Shown: positions 48,993 through 57,547 of the stretch, piece by piece
Layout of the letters: each line of letters starts with the position of its first letter
Numbering within the stretch: position 1 is the first letter of the stretch
Assembly: GCF_009857535.1 (NCBI RefSeq)
Contig: NZ_WWCS01000013.1
Location: 107,721-171,720, forward strand
DNA: 64,000 bases
Source: Duganella margarita
GTDB taxonomy: Bacteria; Pseudomonadota; Gammaproteobacteria; Burkholderiales; Burkholderiaceae_D
Reading direction: 5' to 3'
Position numbers and translations under genes: made by a program
Notes under the pieces: generated by a model
Told to the model about the DNA's origin: nothing
Seen by the model: the letters and a program-made list of their open reading frames with translations, nothing else
The model's database searches: none

Positions 48993-49559
48993 ATGGCGTT
49001 AGTCGGCATTCTGCTGGCAGCCGGACGCGGTCGACGTTTCGACCCGTCCGGCGTAGAAAACAAACTGCTGCAAACGCTGGCCGATGGTGAATTTGTCGTC
49101 GCCGCCAGCGCCAGAAATATGCTGGCCGCGCTCCCTCGCGTGCTGGCGGTGGTGCGCGAGGGCGACGACATGGTCGCCGCGCTGCTGGGCCGTCTCGGTT
49201 GCGAGGTGCGCGTGTGCGCCGACGCCGACCTGGGTATGGCCGAATCCCTGATTACCGCAATCGAATTTACCAAGGGCGCCGAAGGGTGGCTCATCGGCCT
49301 GGGCGACATGCCCTTCGTAAGGCCAGACACCATGCGCGCATTGGCCGCTACAATAGAACGTGGCGCGCGCATTGCGGCGCCGGTGTATGAAGGGCGGCGC
49401 GGTAATCCGGTCGCCTTCAGTTCCTATCATTTGCCGTTGCTGCTGGCGCTGGAAGGCGACCAGGGCGCGCGCGCGATTTTAAAGAGCCATGCAGTGAGCG
49501 AAGTGGTGGTCGATGACGAAGGCGTGGTGCGCGACATCGACACAAAACAGGATTTATGA
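48993..49559 (+). CDS. mocA: molybdenum cofactor cytidylyltransferase (MocA-like)
   Basis: A 188-residue nucleotidyltransferase. The N terminus has ILLAAGRGRRFDPSG, the phosphate-binding loop, with Lys in ENKLL; later GLGDMPFVRPDT and GRRGNPVAFSS are typical of MobA/MocA proteins. It attaches CMP to molybdopterin for xanthine-oxidase-type enzymes, which fits its place right after such an enzyme (5-base gap). The stop overlaps the start of the M61 gene (ATGA), so all four genes from 46284 may be read together. Confidence 0.9.
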   Translation: MALVGILLAAGRGRRFDPSGVENKLLQTLADGEFVVAASARNMLAALPRVLAVVREGDDMVAALLGRLGCEVRVCADADLGMAESLITAIEFTKGAEGWLIGLGDMPFVRPDTMRALAATIERGARIAAPVYEGRRGNPVAFSSYHLPLLLALEGDQGARAILKSHAVSEVVVDDEGVVRDIDTKQDL

Positions 49560-51379
49560 TGAAAAAACCGAGCAAAACCCTCCCGGCTATCGCCTATACC
49601 ATCGTTGGCCATGATCTGGCGGCGCACCTGTTCCACGTTTCGGTGACGGTGGCCGCGCCGGCCGAAGGCGGCCAGATTTTCGCGCTGCCGGCGTGGATAC
49701 CTGGCAGCTATATGATTCGCGAGTTTTCGCGAAATATCGTCCGCATCCGCGCCGAATCGAAGGGCGAGCCGGTCGAGTTGACCAAGCTGGATAAGCATTC
49801 GTGGCAGGCCGCGCCGCTGGCCGACCGCAGCGCCGCGCTGACGGTGCACTATGAAGTCTATGCCTGGGATCTGTCGGTGCGCGCCGCGCATCTGGACCAG
49901 AACCATGGCTTCTTCAACGGCACCAGCACCTTCCTGCGCGTGCTGGGTCAGGAAGAACTGCCGCACGTGGTGGACATCCAGCGTCCGGCCGACGAAGCTG
50001 CCGCCGGCTGGCGCGTGGCCACCTCGCTGCCGGAGCTGAAAGCGAAACGTTATGGATATGGCACCTATATCGCGTCCAGCTACGATGAGCTGATCGACCA
50101 TCCGGTGGAGCAGGGCGATTTTGCGCTGGCCACCTTCAAGGCACATGGCATTCCGCACGACATCGTCATCACCGGCCGCGTGCCGAACCTGGATCTGGCG
50201 CGCCTGAGCGCCGACCTGAAAAAAATCTGCGAAACGCAGATTGCCTTCTTCGAGCCGAAAACCAAAAAAGCGCCGATGGACCGCTACGTCTTCATGACCA
50301 TGGCGGTGGGCGACGGCTACGGCGGCCTGGAACACCGCGCCTCGACCGCGCTGATCTGCAACCGCGGCGACCTGCCGACCACGGCGGCCAGGGGCAAGGA
50401 CATCAGCGACGGCTACCTGCAATACCTGGGGCTGTGCAGTCACGAGTACTTCCACACCTGGAACGTCAAGCGCATCAAGCCGGCCGCGTTTGCGCCGTAT
50501 AACCTGCAGGTCGAGAATTATTCGCCGCTGCTGTGGCTATTTGAAGGCTTTACCAGTTATTACGATGATTTGATGCTGGTGCGCGCCGGAATTATCGGCG
50601 AGCCTGCTTATTTCAAATTGCTGGGTAAAACCGTGGGCAGTGTATTGCGCGGCTCCGGCCGCACCAAACAAAGCGTGGCCGATTCCAGTTTCGACGCCTG
50701 GGGTAAATATTATCGCCAGGATGAAAATGCACCCAATGCTATCGTCAGTTATTACACCAAGGGTTCGCTGATTGGTTTGGCGCTGGATCTGAGTATTCGC
50801 GCCAAAACCGGTGGTGAGAAATCGCTGGATGATGTAATGCGTGCATTATGGCAGCGTTATGGCCGCGATTTTTATACTGGTGGCGGCCGTGGCGTAACGC
50901 CGGCAGAGGCGGAAGTCTTATTCGATGAAATCAGCGGTGGCCGCTTCAAGCCATTCTTCGATAAATATATTCGCGGTACGGAAGATTTGCCGCTGGCTAA
51001 ATTGCTGGCGCCATTCGGCCTTAAATATAATGATGAACGTAAATCGTCCAAGCCGAGTTTCGACGCCAATCTGGGCAAGGACGGCAATGATTGCAAACTG
51101 TCCGCCGTCCATGAGAATGGCGCTGCCCAGCAGGCCGGATTATCGGCCGGCGATATTCTGATTGCCGTCGATGGCTTGCGCGTTACCGCGACGAATCTGG
51201 ATACGCTGCTGTCCCGTTATGCGGTTGGCGAAACGGTGGAAGTTTATGCCTTCCGCCGCGATGAATTAATGCGCTTTGACCTGACGCTGCAAGGCGACCG
51301 GGCGCCAGGCATTACCCTGACGGTGGAAGCCGCAGGAAAGAAATCAGCCGGTCCATTACGCCCGAGCGCCAGCCGCTAA
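49556..51379 (+). CDS. M61 family aminopeptidase with PDZ domain
   Basis: A 607-residue peptidase without a clear signal peptide. The N-terminal beta domain (DLAAHLFHVSVTVAAPAEGG, WIPGSYMIREFSRNI) is followed by the zinc site HEYFH (296-300, in SHEYFHTWNVKRIKP) with Glu330 in LFEGFTSYY as third ligand. A C-terminal PDZ domain is visible around residues 520-585 (GAAQQAGLSAGDILIAVDGL). The family prefers Gly or Ala at the N terminus. Codon use becomes visibly AT-richer after about 50500, and this continues in the next gene. Starts within the mocA stop. Confidence 0.92.
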   Translation: MMKKPSKTLPAIAYTIVGHDLAAHLFHVSVTVAAPAEGGQIFALPAWIPGSYMIREFSRNIVRIRAESKGEPVELTKLDKHSWQAAPLADRSAALTVHYEVYAWDLSVRAAHLDQNHGFFNGTSTFLRVLGQEELPHVVDIQRPADEAAAGWRVATSLPELKAKRYGYGTYIASSYDELIDHPVEQGDFALATFKAHGIPHDIVITGRVPNLDLARLSADLKKICETQIAFFEPKTKKAPMDRYVFMTMAVGDGYGGLEHRASTALICNRGDLPTTAARGKDISDGYLQYLGLCSHEYFHTWNVKRIKPAAFAPYNLQVENYSPLLWLFEGFTSYYDDLMLVRAGIIGEPAYFKLLGKTVGSVLRGSGRTKQSVADSSFDAWGKYYRQDENAPNAIVSYYTKGSLIGLALDLSIRAKTGGEKSLDDVMRALWQRYGRDFYTGGGRGVTPAEAEVLFDEISGGRFKPFFDKYIRGTEDLPLAKLLAPFGLKYNDERKSSKPSFDANLGKDGNDCKLSAVHENGAAQQAGLSAGDILIAVDGLRVTATNLDTLLSRYAVGETVEVYAFRRDELMRFDLTLQGDRAPGITLTVEAAGKKSAGPLRPSASR

Positions 51380-51390
51380 AACAACGCTGG

Positions 51391-51423
51391 AAAAGGCTGC
51401 ATCCACCGATGCGGCCTTTTTTT
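51391..51423 (+). terminator. intrinsic terminator after the M61 gene
   Basis: 13-base arms AAAAGGCTGCATC / GATGCGGCCTTTT (one wobble) around CACC, followed by T's. Ends the molybdenum hydroxylase-mocA-M61 transcript. Confidence 0.9.
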
Positions 51424-51523
51424 CGCCCATTCCATGCCAATTTTTGGCATGTACTCGCCAAGTTCCGGCGTGACTCGGGCGAAATTTCCATTCGCGCGGA
51501 TTTGTGGTTTAGAATCGCCGCAC

Positions 51524-52696
51524 ATGAATTTGCCCGATCCAAACACCATACTGCTGATGGCAACGCTCATGGCTGCTGCCATGAGCGTGGTGCTGTACTC
51601 CGCCTATTTAAACTTTCCCAAGGAAATCCACGGCTTGCGCGAATGGGCACAGGCGCTGGTATTATTGGTAAGTGGCGTGGTGCTGTTCGCGCTGCACGGC
51701 AAATCCGATATCGTGCTCTTATTCTCCAACGTGGTAATGACCTGGGGATTAGGATTAATGATGATCGGCACCGAGCGTTTTTACCAGGTGCGACCATCCT
51801 GGTGGATATTCCACTCGAGCTGGATATTAATCGCTGTGTTGCTGGCGTATTGGCTATGGATTACGCCCAGTTTCAGTATCCGTGTGGCGCTTTCTTCTGT
51901 CGTCGTATTTATATTGCATGCGCGTGCCATCTACGTCATATTGAAACATGGCGATTATCATTTCTCGATGTGGTTTTTCGTTACCCTGATGACGATAGAA
52001 TCCATGATGGTCGGTGTGCGCGGCGTATTGGCGGTGACCAGTAATAGCGATGTTAATCTGCTTGGCGCCGGCACCTTCGCCAGCCTGTATCTGGCTACCG
52101 CACATTTCATGACCCTGATGATGACAGTGGGTTTTATGACCGTTTGCACGCGCCGTCTGCAAATTACGCTGGAACGCCGCTCGACGCTGGACCCATTAAC
52201 CCAGACTTTAAACCGTCGCGGCTTTGCCGATATTTACGCCAAGGAGCATGCCTTGATGCGCCGGGAAAAAACATTCCTGACGATGCTGAATATCGACATC
52301 GATTATTTTAAACGGATTAACGATAATCACGGTCACGCCGTGGGCGACCGGGTATTGGTCGATGTGGCGCAAATGATTGCCAAAGCCTTGCGCGTGTCGG
52401 ACCACGTGGCGCGTTTCGGCGGCGAGGAATTCGTCGTGCTGCTGCCGGCCACTGGGCTGGATCGGGCGCTGCACATCACCGAACGCATCCAGTCGGCGCT
52501 GTGCACCGCCCGTCCGGGCGTGCCGCCATACACCGTCAGCATCGGCGTGGCGTGCCAGACCAGCGCAGACGAAAGCCTGGACAACCTGCTTATCCGCGCC
52601 GACAAGGCGTTGTATTGCGCTAAGGAAAGAGGCCGCAACCGTTACGAGGTTGCGGCCGAAGTGGTGCAGCCGCTGCGGGCTGCGGCCAGGGCTTAG
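51524..52696 (+). CDS. membrane-bound GGDEF diguanylate cyclase
   Basis: A 390-residue protein with about six membrane helices in the first 205 residues (TILLMATLMAAAMSVVLY onwards) and a complete GGDEF domain: DPLTQTLNRRGF, DIDYFKRINDNHGHAVGD, active site GGEEF in ARFGGEEFVVLL, and ADKALYCAKERGRNR. The inhibitory site RVSD lies five residues before GGEEF, so feedback by cyclic di-GMP is likely. It makes cyclic di-GMP in response to an unknown membrane signal. ATG 51524 is chosen as it starts just before the first helix; the longer frame overlaps the terminator. Codon use is AT-richer than most of the window. Confidence 0.92.
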   Translation: MNLPDPNTILLMATLMAAAMSVVLYSAYLNFPKEIHGLREWAQALVLLVSGVVLFALHGKSDIVLLFSNVVMTWGLGLMMIGTERFYQVRPSWWIFHSSWILIAVLLAYWLWITPSFSIRVALSSVVVFILHARAIYVILKHGDYHFSMWFFVTLMTIESMMVGVRGVLAVTSNSDVNLLGAGTFASLYLATAHFMTLMMTVGFMTVCTRRLQITLERRSTLDPLTQTLNRRGFADIYAKEHALMRREKTFLTMLNIDIDYFKRINDNHGHAVGDRVLVDVAQMIAKALRVSDHVARFGGEEFVVLLPATGLDRALHITERIQSALCTARPGVPPYTVSIGVACQTSADESLDNLLIRADKALYCAKERGRNRYEVAAEVVQPLRAAARA

Positions 52697-53499
52697 TTCA
52701 TTTCGAACAGGCGCGCCAGCTCGGCGCCCGGGTCTTGCGCGCGCATGAAGGCTTCGCCGACCAGGAAGGCGTGCACATTGGCGGCGCGCATGCGCTGCAC
52801 GTCGGCCGGCGCCAGGATGCCGGATTCGGTGATCACCAGTTTTTCCGGCGGCATGCGGTCCAGCAGGCCGAGAGTGTTCTCCAGCGAGACCTCGAAGGTG
52901 CGCAGATTGCGGTTGTTGACGCCCACCAGCGCGGTTTTCAGCTTGAGCGCGGCGGTCAGTTCGTCGCTGTCGTGGGTTTCCACCAGCACGTCCATGCCCA
53001 GTTCGTGGGCCACGGCTTCCATTTCCACCATCAGGCCGTGATCCAGCGCGGAGACGATCAGCAGGATCGCATCGGCGCCCATCGCCCGTGCTTCGTAGAT
53101 TTGGTAGACGTCGACCATGAAGTCCTTGCGCAGCACCGGCAGCGAACAGGCGGCGCGCGCCTGCTGCAGGTAGGCCACGGAACCCTGGAAGAACTGCTCG
53201 TCGGTCAGCACCGACAGCGCGGCGGAGCCATTGGCCTCGTAGCTGGCGGCGATTTCCGCCGGACGGAAGTCGGCGCGCAGCACGCCTTTGGACGGCGATG
53301 CCTTTTTGATTTCGGTGATGACGCCGGCGTGGCCGGCGGCGATCTTGGCGCGCAGGCTGGCTTCGAAGCCGCGCAGGCCGGCGCGCAGTTCGGCGTTGGA
53401 TTCCACCTCGTCGCGCAGGCTGGGGAAGCTGCGGTATTTTTTGGCGGCTGCCACTTCGTCGGCTTTCACGGCCAGGATTTTGTTCAGAATATCAGACAT
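52693..53499 (-). CDS. trpC: indole-3-glycerol phosphate synthase
   Basis: A 268-residue TIM-barrel enzyme of tryptophan synthesis that closes the ring of CdRP to give indole-3-glycerol phosphate. Signatures: ILAVKADEVAAAKK near the start, ITEIKKASPSKGVLR, SVLTDEQFFQGS, LPVLRKDFMVD, VGVNNRNLRTFEV and ITESGI. ATG 53499 overlaps the stop of the lysE-like gene by one base (TAATG), giving translational coupling. It is the last gene of the leftward trp unit and meets the diguanylate cyclase gene with a 4-base overlap of ends. Confidence 0.95.
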   Translation of the reverse strand: MSDILNKILAVKADEVAAAKKYRSFPSLRDEVESNAELRAGLRGFEASLRAKIAAGHAGVITEIKKASPSKGVLRADFRPAEIAASYEANGSAALSVLTDEQFFQGSVAYLQQARAACSLPVLRKDFMVDVYQIYEARAMGADAILLIVSALDHGLMVEMEAVAHELGMDVLVETHDSDELTAALKLKTALVGVNNRNLRTFEVSLENTLGLLDRMPPEKLVITESGILAPADVQRMRAANVHAFLVGEAFMRAQDPGAELARLFEMN

Positions 53500-54140
53500 T
53501 AACGTTGCTCCGAGAGTGCAAGGCGCACGCCGAGGGCCAGGAACAGGCCACCCATGGTGCGGTTCAGCCACAGCGACACCAGCGGCTTGATGTTCAAGCG
53601 CGTGCTGGCAAAAGCGGTGAATAAGGCCAAACCGTGGCAATACAGCATGCCATTAAAATTAAAAATCGCGCCGAGGATGATGAAGGCCAGCGGCTTGTTG
53701 CTGGAATCGGCCGCGATAAATTGTGGCACGAACGCCAGGAAGAACAGCGCCACTTTGGGATTCAGCACGTTGGTCAGAAAACCCTGCAGGAAGATCTTGC
53801 GCCACGCGAGCGGCTGCACCGCTGGCGCCTCTGCTTGCGGTTCCTCGTCGCGCAGCTTCGCGCGCAGCATGCCGATGCCCATGTAGACGATGTAGGCCGC
53901 GCCGATCCACTTCACCACCGTGAACGCGGCGGCGGAGGTGGACAGCAATGCCGACAAGCCCAGCGCCGCAGCCAGGATATGCACCATGGTGCCGGTGCAG
54001 ATGCCCAGCGTGGCGGCCGATCCGGCGCGCCAGCCCTGCGCCGCGCTGCGCGTCATGATCAGCAGCGAATCGGGTCCGGGCATGAGGTTCAGCAGCAGGC
54101 CCGAGATGATAAACAGCGTAAGATCGTGAATTCCAAACAT
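53499..54140 (-). CDS. LysE family amino acid exporter inside the trp operon
   Basis: A 213-residue membrane protein with six hydrophobic segments. The opening FIISGLLLNLMPGPDSLLIM has the conserved PGP of the LysE/RhtB family, and FLTNVLNPKVALFFLAF is the second signature. Members export amino acids or related metabolites. It sits between trpD and trpC in the same direction, with its stop sharing a base with the trpC start. Export of tryptophan or a pathway intermediate is an attractive inference. The longer frame towards 54296 reads through the double-hairpin repeat and is not used. Confidence 0.9.
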   Translation of the reverse strand: MFGIHDLTLFIISGLLLNLMPGPDSLLIMTRSAAQGWRAGSAATLGICTGTMVHILAAALGLSALLSTSAAAFTVVKWIGAAYIVYMGIGMLRAKLRDEEPQAEAPAVQPLAWRKIFLQGFLTNVLNPKVALFFLAFVPQFIAADSSNKPLAFIILGAIFNFNGMLYCHGLALFTAFASTRLNIKPLVSLWLNRTMGGLFLALGVRLALSEQR

Positions 54141-54157
54141 ATCGTTATCCTTCGCCC

Positions 54158-54220
54158 CGTCGTTCCCGCGCAGGCGGGACCCCATAGGCCGTATGGATTC
54201 CCGCCTGCGCGGGAATGACG
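54158..54220. repeat. double-hairpin intergenic repeat, copy 2 (reverse orientation)
   Basis: The complement reads CGTCATTCCCGCG..CGGGAATCCAT and then TCCCGC..GCGGGAACGACG, the same two-hairpin order as the copy at 7016-7081. It begins two bases after the trpD stop and separates trpD from the lysE-like gene, so it could reduce or stabilise the downstream transcript. Confidence 0.82.
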
Positions 54221-54222
54221 CG

Positions 54223-55254
54223 TTAGCTGCCGAGGTTTTGTGTAACCTGGACGAATTGATCGATCTTGCGCAGCGCCGCGCCGGAGGTAATCGCAAAGCG
54301 CGCGCGCTTCAGGCCATCTTCGATCGAGCTGGCCACACCGGCCGCGTACAGTGCGGTGCCGGCGTTGAGCGACACGATATCGTAGGCCGGGCCGGCTTCG
54401 CCGCGCAGCGCTTCCATCATGCGCTGCTTGGATTCCTCCGCATCGGCCACCTTCAGGTTGCGGCTGGCGATCATCTGCATGCCGAAATCCTCCGGGTGAA
54501 TCTCGTATTCGCGGATCTCGCCGTTCACCAGTTCACCGACCAGGGTGGCGGCGCCCAGCGACACCTCGTCCATATTGTCCTGGCCATATACCACGATGGC
54601 GTGCTGCGCGCCGAGGCGTTGCAGCACGCGCACCTGAATACCCACCAGGTCAGCGTGGAATACGCCCATCAGGATATTCGGCGCGCCGGCCGGATTGGTC
54701 AGCGGTCCCAGAATATTAAAGATCGAGCGCACGCCCAGTTCCTTGCGCACCGGCGCCACATGCTTCATGGCCGCATGGTGGTTAGGCGCGAACATGAAGC
54801 CGATGCCGGTCTGCGCGATCGACTGCGCGATCTGCTCCGGCTTCAGGTTGATGTTGGCGCCCAGCGATTCGATCACGTCGGCGCTGCCCGACGACGACGA
54901 TACACTGCGGCCGCCATGCTTGGCCACGCGCGCGCCGGCCGCCGCCGCGACGAACATTGCGGTGGTGGAGATGTTGAAGGTGTGCGCGCCGTCGCCGCCG
55001 GTGCCGACGATGTCCAGCAGGCCGGTGGTGTCGGCCATCGGCACCTTGGTGGAGAACTCGCGCATCACTTGCGCGGCGGCGGCGATTTCGCCGATGGTTT
55101 CTTTTTTCACGCGCAGGCCCATGGTGAGGGCCGCGATCATGGTCGGCGACATTTCGCCGGACATAATCTGGCGGAACAGGTGCAGCATCTCGTCGTGGAA
55201 AATCTCGCGGTGTTCGATGCAGCGCACCAGCGCTTCTTGGTGGGTGATAGGCAT
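54223..55254 (-). CDS. trpD: anthranilate phosphoribosyltransferase
   Basis: A 343-residue enzyme that joins anthranilate to PRPP. Signatures: LVRCIEHREIFHDEM and MSGEMSPTMIAALTMGLRVKKET in the N-terminal helices, the PRPP loop IVGTGGDGAHTFNIST, VAKHGGRSVSSSSGSADVIE, and APNHHAAMKHVAPVRKELG. Ribosome site AAGGAAAAG precedes ATG 55254. It lies 17 bases after trpG; the double-hairpin repeat follows it directly. Confidence 0.96.
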   Translation of the reverse strand: MPITHQEALVRCIEHREIFHDEMLHLFRQIMSGEMSPTMIAALTMGLRVKKETIGEIAAAAQVMREFSTKVPMADTTGLLDIVGTGGDGAHTFNISTTAMFVAAAAGARVAKHGGRSVSSSSGSADVIESLGANINLKPEQIAQSIAQTGIGFMFAPNHHAAMKHVAPVRKELGVRSIFNILGPLTNPAGAPNILMGVFHADLVGIQVRVLQRLGAQHAIVVYGQDNMDEVSLGAATLVGELVNGEIREYEIHPEDFGMQMIASRNLKVADAEESKQRMMEALRGEAGPAYDIVSLNAGTALYAAGVASSIEDGLKRARFAITSGAALRKIDQFVQVTQNLGS

Positions 55255-55271
55255 GGCTTTTCCTTCTTTAA

Positions 55272-55835
55272 TCAGCGGACGAGGAAGTTCTTCAACAGTT
55301 GGTGGCCGTGTTCCGACAGGATCGACTCGGGGTGGAACTGCACGCCCTCGATGTCGTATTCCTTGTGTCGCACGCCCATGATTTCACCGTCGTCGGTCCA
55401 TGCCGTCACTTCCAGGCAGGACGGCAGCGAGCTGCGCTCGATGGCCAACGAGTGATACCGGATCACTGTGAAGGGAGAAGGGAGGTCCTTGAAGACGCCC
55501 ACACCCGTATGCGCGATTAAAGAAGTTTTGCCATGCATGACCTGCCTGGCGCGGATTACCTTGCCGCCGAACGCTTCGCCGATGGCCTGGTGGCCAAGGC
55601 ACACGCCCAGAATCGGCTTCTTGCCGGCGAAGTGCTTCAGCACCTCGATGGAGATACCTGCCTGCGACGGGTCTTTCGGACCTGGCGAAATGCAGATGTG
55701 GTCCGGATTCAGCGCCTCGATCTCCGCAATCGTGATTTCATCATTGCGGTAGACGCGCACGTCTTCACCCAGTTCGCCGAAATACTGCACGATGTTGTAG
55801 GTGAAGGAGTCGTAATTGTCGATCATCAGCAGCAT
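55272..55835 (-). CDS. trpG: anthranilate synthase glutaminase subunit
   Basis: A 187-residue class I glutamine amidotransferase that supplies ammonia to TrpE. It starts MLLMIDNYDSFTYNIVQYF, has SPGPKDPSQAGIS, the nucleophile Cys in GVCLGHQAIGEAFGG, and His-Glu in GVQFHPESILS, so the triad is complete. ATG 55835 follows GGGGAG located in the end of trpE and lies one base beyond its stop, so translation is coupled. May also serve folate synthesis as in other bacteria (family knowledge). Confidence 0.96.
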   Translation of the reverse strand: MLLMIDNYDSFTYNIVQYFGELGEDVRVYRNDEITIAEIEALNPDHICISPGPKDPSQAGISIEVLKHFAGKKPILGVCLGHQAIGEAFGGKVIRARQVMHGKTSLIAHTGVGVFKDLPSPFTVIRYHSLAIERSSLPSCLEVTAWTDDGEIMGVRHKEYDIEGVQFHPESILSEHGHQLLKNFLVR

Positions 55836-55836
55836 G

Positions 55837-57333
55837 TTAGAACTCCCCATCCAGACCATCTTGCACTTGCTCGGCGGCGCGCAGCACCGCACGCGCCTTG
55901 TGTTCCGTTTCCTGCCATTCCATTTCGGCGATCGAGTCGGCGACGATGCCGGCGGCGGCCTGCACGTACAGGTTGCCGTCCTTGATTACGCCGGTGCGGA
56001 TCGCAATCGCCACGTCCATCTCGCCGCCAAACGACAGGTAGCCGCAGGCGCCGCCGTAGATGCCGCGCTTGGAGATTTCCAGTTCGTCGATGACTTCCAT
56101 CGCCCGCACTTTCGGCGCGCCGGTCAGGGTGCCGGCCGGGAAGGTGGCGCGCAGTACGTCCAGGTTGGACAGGCCGTCTTTCAGCTTGCCCTCGACGTTG
56201 GAGACGATGTGCTGCACATGCGAGTATTTTTCGATGATCAGGCGGTCGGTGACCTTGACGCTGCCGATTTCCGAGATGCGGCCCAGGTCATTGCGCGCCA
56301 GGTCGATCAGCATCACGTGTTCGGCGATTTCCTTCTGGTCCGCCAGCAGTTCCCTGGCCAGTTCCGCATCGCGTTCCGGCGTGGCGCCGCGCGGGCGGGT
56401 ACCGGCGATAGGACGCAGCGTGACTTTTTTCTCGCCATCCGGCGCGGTCTCGTTGCGTACCAAAATCTCCGGCGAGGCGCCGACGATCTGCATATCGCCG
56501 AAATTGTAGAAGTACATATACGGCGACGGATTCAGCGAACGCAGCGCGCGGTACAGGCTCAGTGGCGAATCGACATACGGCTTGCGAATGCGCTGGCCGA
56601 TCTGCACCTGCATCAAGTCGCCGGCCAGCACGTATTCGTGGGCGCGGGCGACGGCTTTCAGATAATCTTCCTTGGCGAATTCGCGCACGGCTTCGGTGCG
56701 CACCGAGGCGCTGGTCACCGGCGCTTCAACGCCACGGCGCAGCATCACGCGCAGGTCTTTCAGGCGCTGCTTGGCTTTCGAATACGACTCCGGCTGCGTG
56801 GTGTCGGCGTAGACGATCAGATACAGCTTGCCGCTCAGGTTATCGATGACGGCCAGTTCCTCGGTCACCATCAGCTGGATGTCAGGCAGGCCCAGGTCAT
56901 CCTTCTGCGCGCCGTTGGCCAGGGTTTTCTCGATGTGGCGCACGGTGTCGTAACCGAAGTAGCCGGCCAGGCCGCCGCAGAAACGCGGCATGCCGGGTCG
57001 GATCGCCACTTTAAAGCGCTTCTGGTAGGTCTCGATGAAGTCCAGCGGATTGCCGTCGTGGGTCTCGATCACCGTGCCGTTCTTGACGATCTCGGTGCGG
57101 TTGCCGAAGGTGCGCAGAAGCGTGGTGGCCGGCAGGCCGATGAAGGAGTAGCGGCCGAAACGCTCGCCGCCCACTACTGACTCCAGCAGGAAGGTGTTCT
57201 TGCCGGCGTTCTGGGTCTGCGCCAGTTTGAGGTACAGCGTGAGCGGGGTTTCGAGGTCGGCGAAGGCTTCCGCGATCAACGGGATGCGGTTATAGCCGTC
57301 GGTGGCCAACGATTTGAATTCGAGTTCGGTCAT
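55837..57333 (-). CDS. trpE: anthranilate synthase component I
   Basis: A 498-residue enzyme converting chorismate and ammonia to anthranilate, first step of tryptophan synthesis. The N-terminal part has LLESVVGGERFGRYSFIG with the feedback-site LLES, and the C-terminal chorismate domain shows SPYMYFYNFGDMQIVGASPE, RPIAGTRPRG, ELLADQKEIAEHVMLIDLARND, FPAGTLTGAPKVRAMEVIDE and YGGACGYLSF. ATG 57333 has GGAGAGAAG upstream. The 214-base leader before it encodes a Trp-rich peptide and an attenuator hairpin, so expression is probably controlled by tryptophanyl-tRNA level. Confidence 0.96.
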   Translation of the reverse strand: MTELEFKSLATDGYNRIPLIAEAFADLETPLTLYLKLAQTQNAGKNTFLLESVVGGERFGRYSFIGLPATTLLRTFGNRTEIVKNGTVIETHDGNPLDFIETYQKRFKVAIRPGMPRFCGGLAGYFGYDTVRHIEKTLANGAQKDDLGLPDIQLMVTEELAVIDNLSGKLYLIVYADTTQPESYSKAKQRLKDLRVMLRRGVEAPVTSASVRTEAVREFAKEDYLKAVARAHEYVLAGDLMQVQIGQRIRKPYVDSPLSLYRALRSLNPSPYMYFYNFGDMQIVGASPEILVRNETAPDGEKKVTLRPIAGTRPRGATPERDAELARELLADQKEIAEHVMLIDLARNDLGRISEIGSVKVTDRLIIEKYSHVQHIVSNVEGKLKDGLSNLDVLRATFPAGTLTGAPKVRAMEVIDELEISKRGIYGGACGYLSFGGEMDVAIAIRTGVIKDGNLYVQAAAGIVADSIAEMEWQETEHKARAVLRAAEQVQDGLDGEF

Positions 57334-57385
57334 ATCTTCTCTCCATGCCGCCGGAATAAGGAGGTGTGCCAGCGGTGGTGTGTTC

Positions 57386-57420
57386 AAAAAACCTGTCGCG
57401 CATGGGAATGCGGACGACAG
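57386..57420 (-). terminator. trp operon attenuator (leader terminator)
   Basis: On the minus strand CTGTCG-TC-CGCAT-TCCC-ATGCG-CGACAG forms an 11-bp stem with a two-base bulge, followed by GTTTTTT. It lies 14 bases after the stop of the leader peptide gene and about 50 bases before trpE, the standard place for a ribosome-controlled attenuator. Confidence 0.85.
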
Positions 57421-57433
57421 CAATCAATTCGGC

Positions 57434-57520
57434 TCAGTTTTGCCAGGATTGCCAGCGTCGCCAAAGCCAGGCCTCAATCGAGCCTGTTTGGTTGACGGTG
57501 TGTTTTTTGGTGAGAGACAT
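57434..57520 (-). CDS. trpL: trp operon leader peptide
   Basis: A 28-residue reading frame in the trpE leader. Trp occurs at residues 18, 20, 23 and 26 (AWLWRRWQSWQN), four in nine codons. Low charged tRNA-Trp would stall the ribosome there and prevent formation of the terminator hairpin 14 bases downstream. A further small stem (CAGGC / GCCTG) lies within the leader upstream of the Trp codons. No strong ribosome site is seen before ATG 57520. It is too short for routine gene calling; the strength of the case is the combination of Trp cluster, hairpin, T run and trpE. Confidence 0.85.
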   Translation of the reverse strand: MSLTKKHTVNQTGSIEAWLWRRWQSWQN

Positions 57521-57547
57521 TTCGGTCAGGTTTGGTTCAGCTAACGG

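Noticed and set aside
54141..54296. N-terminal extension of the LysE-like protein
   Set aside because: The added residues (PRRRES, SRLRGND) are a translation of the double-hairpin repeat.
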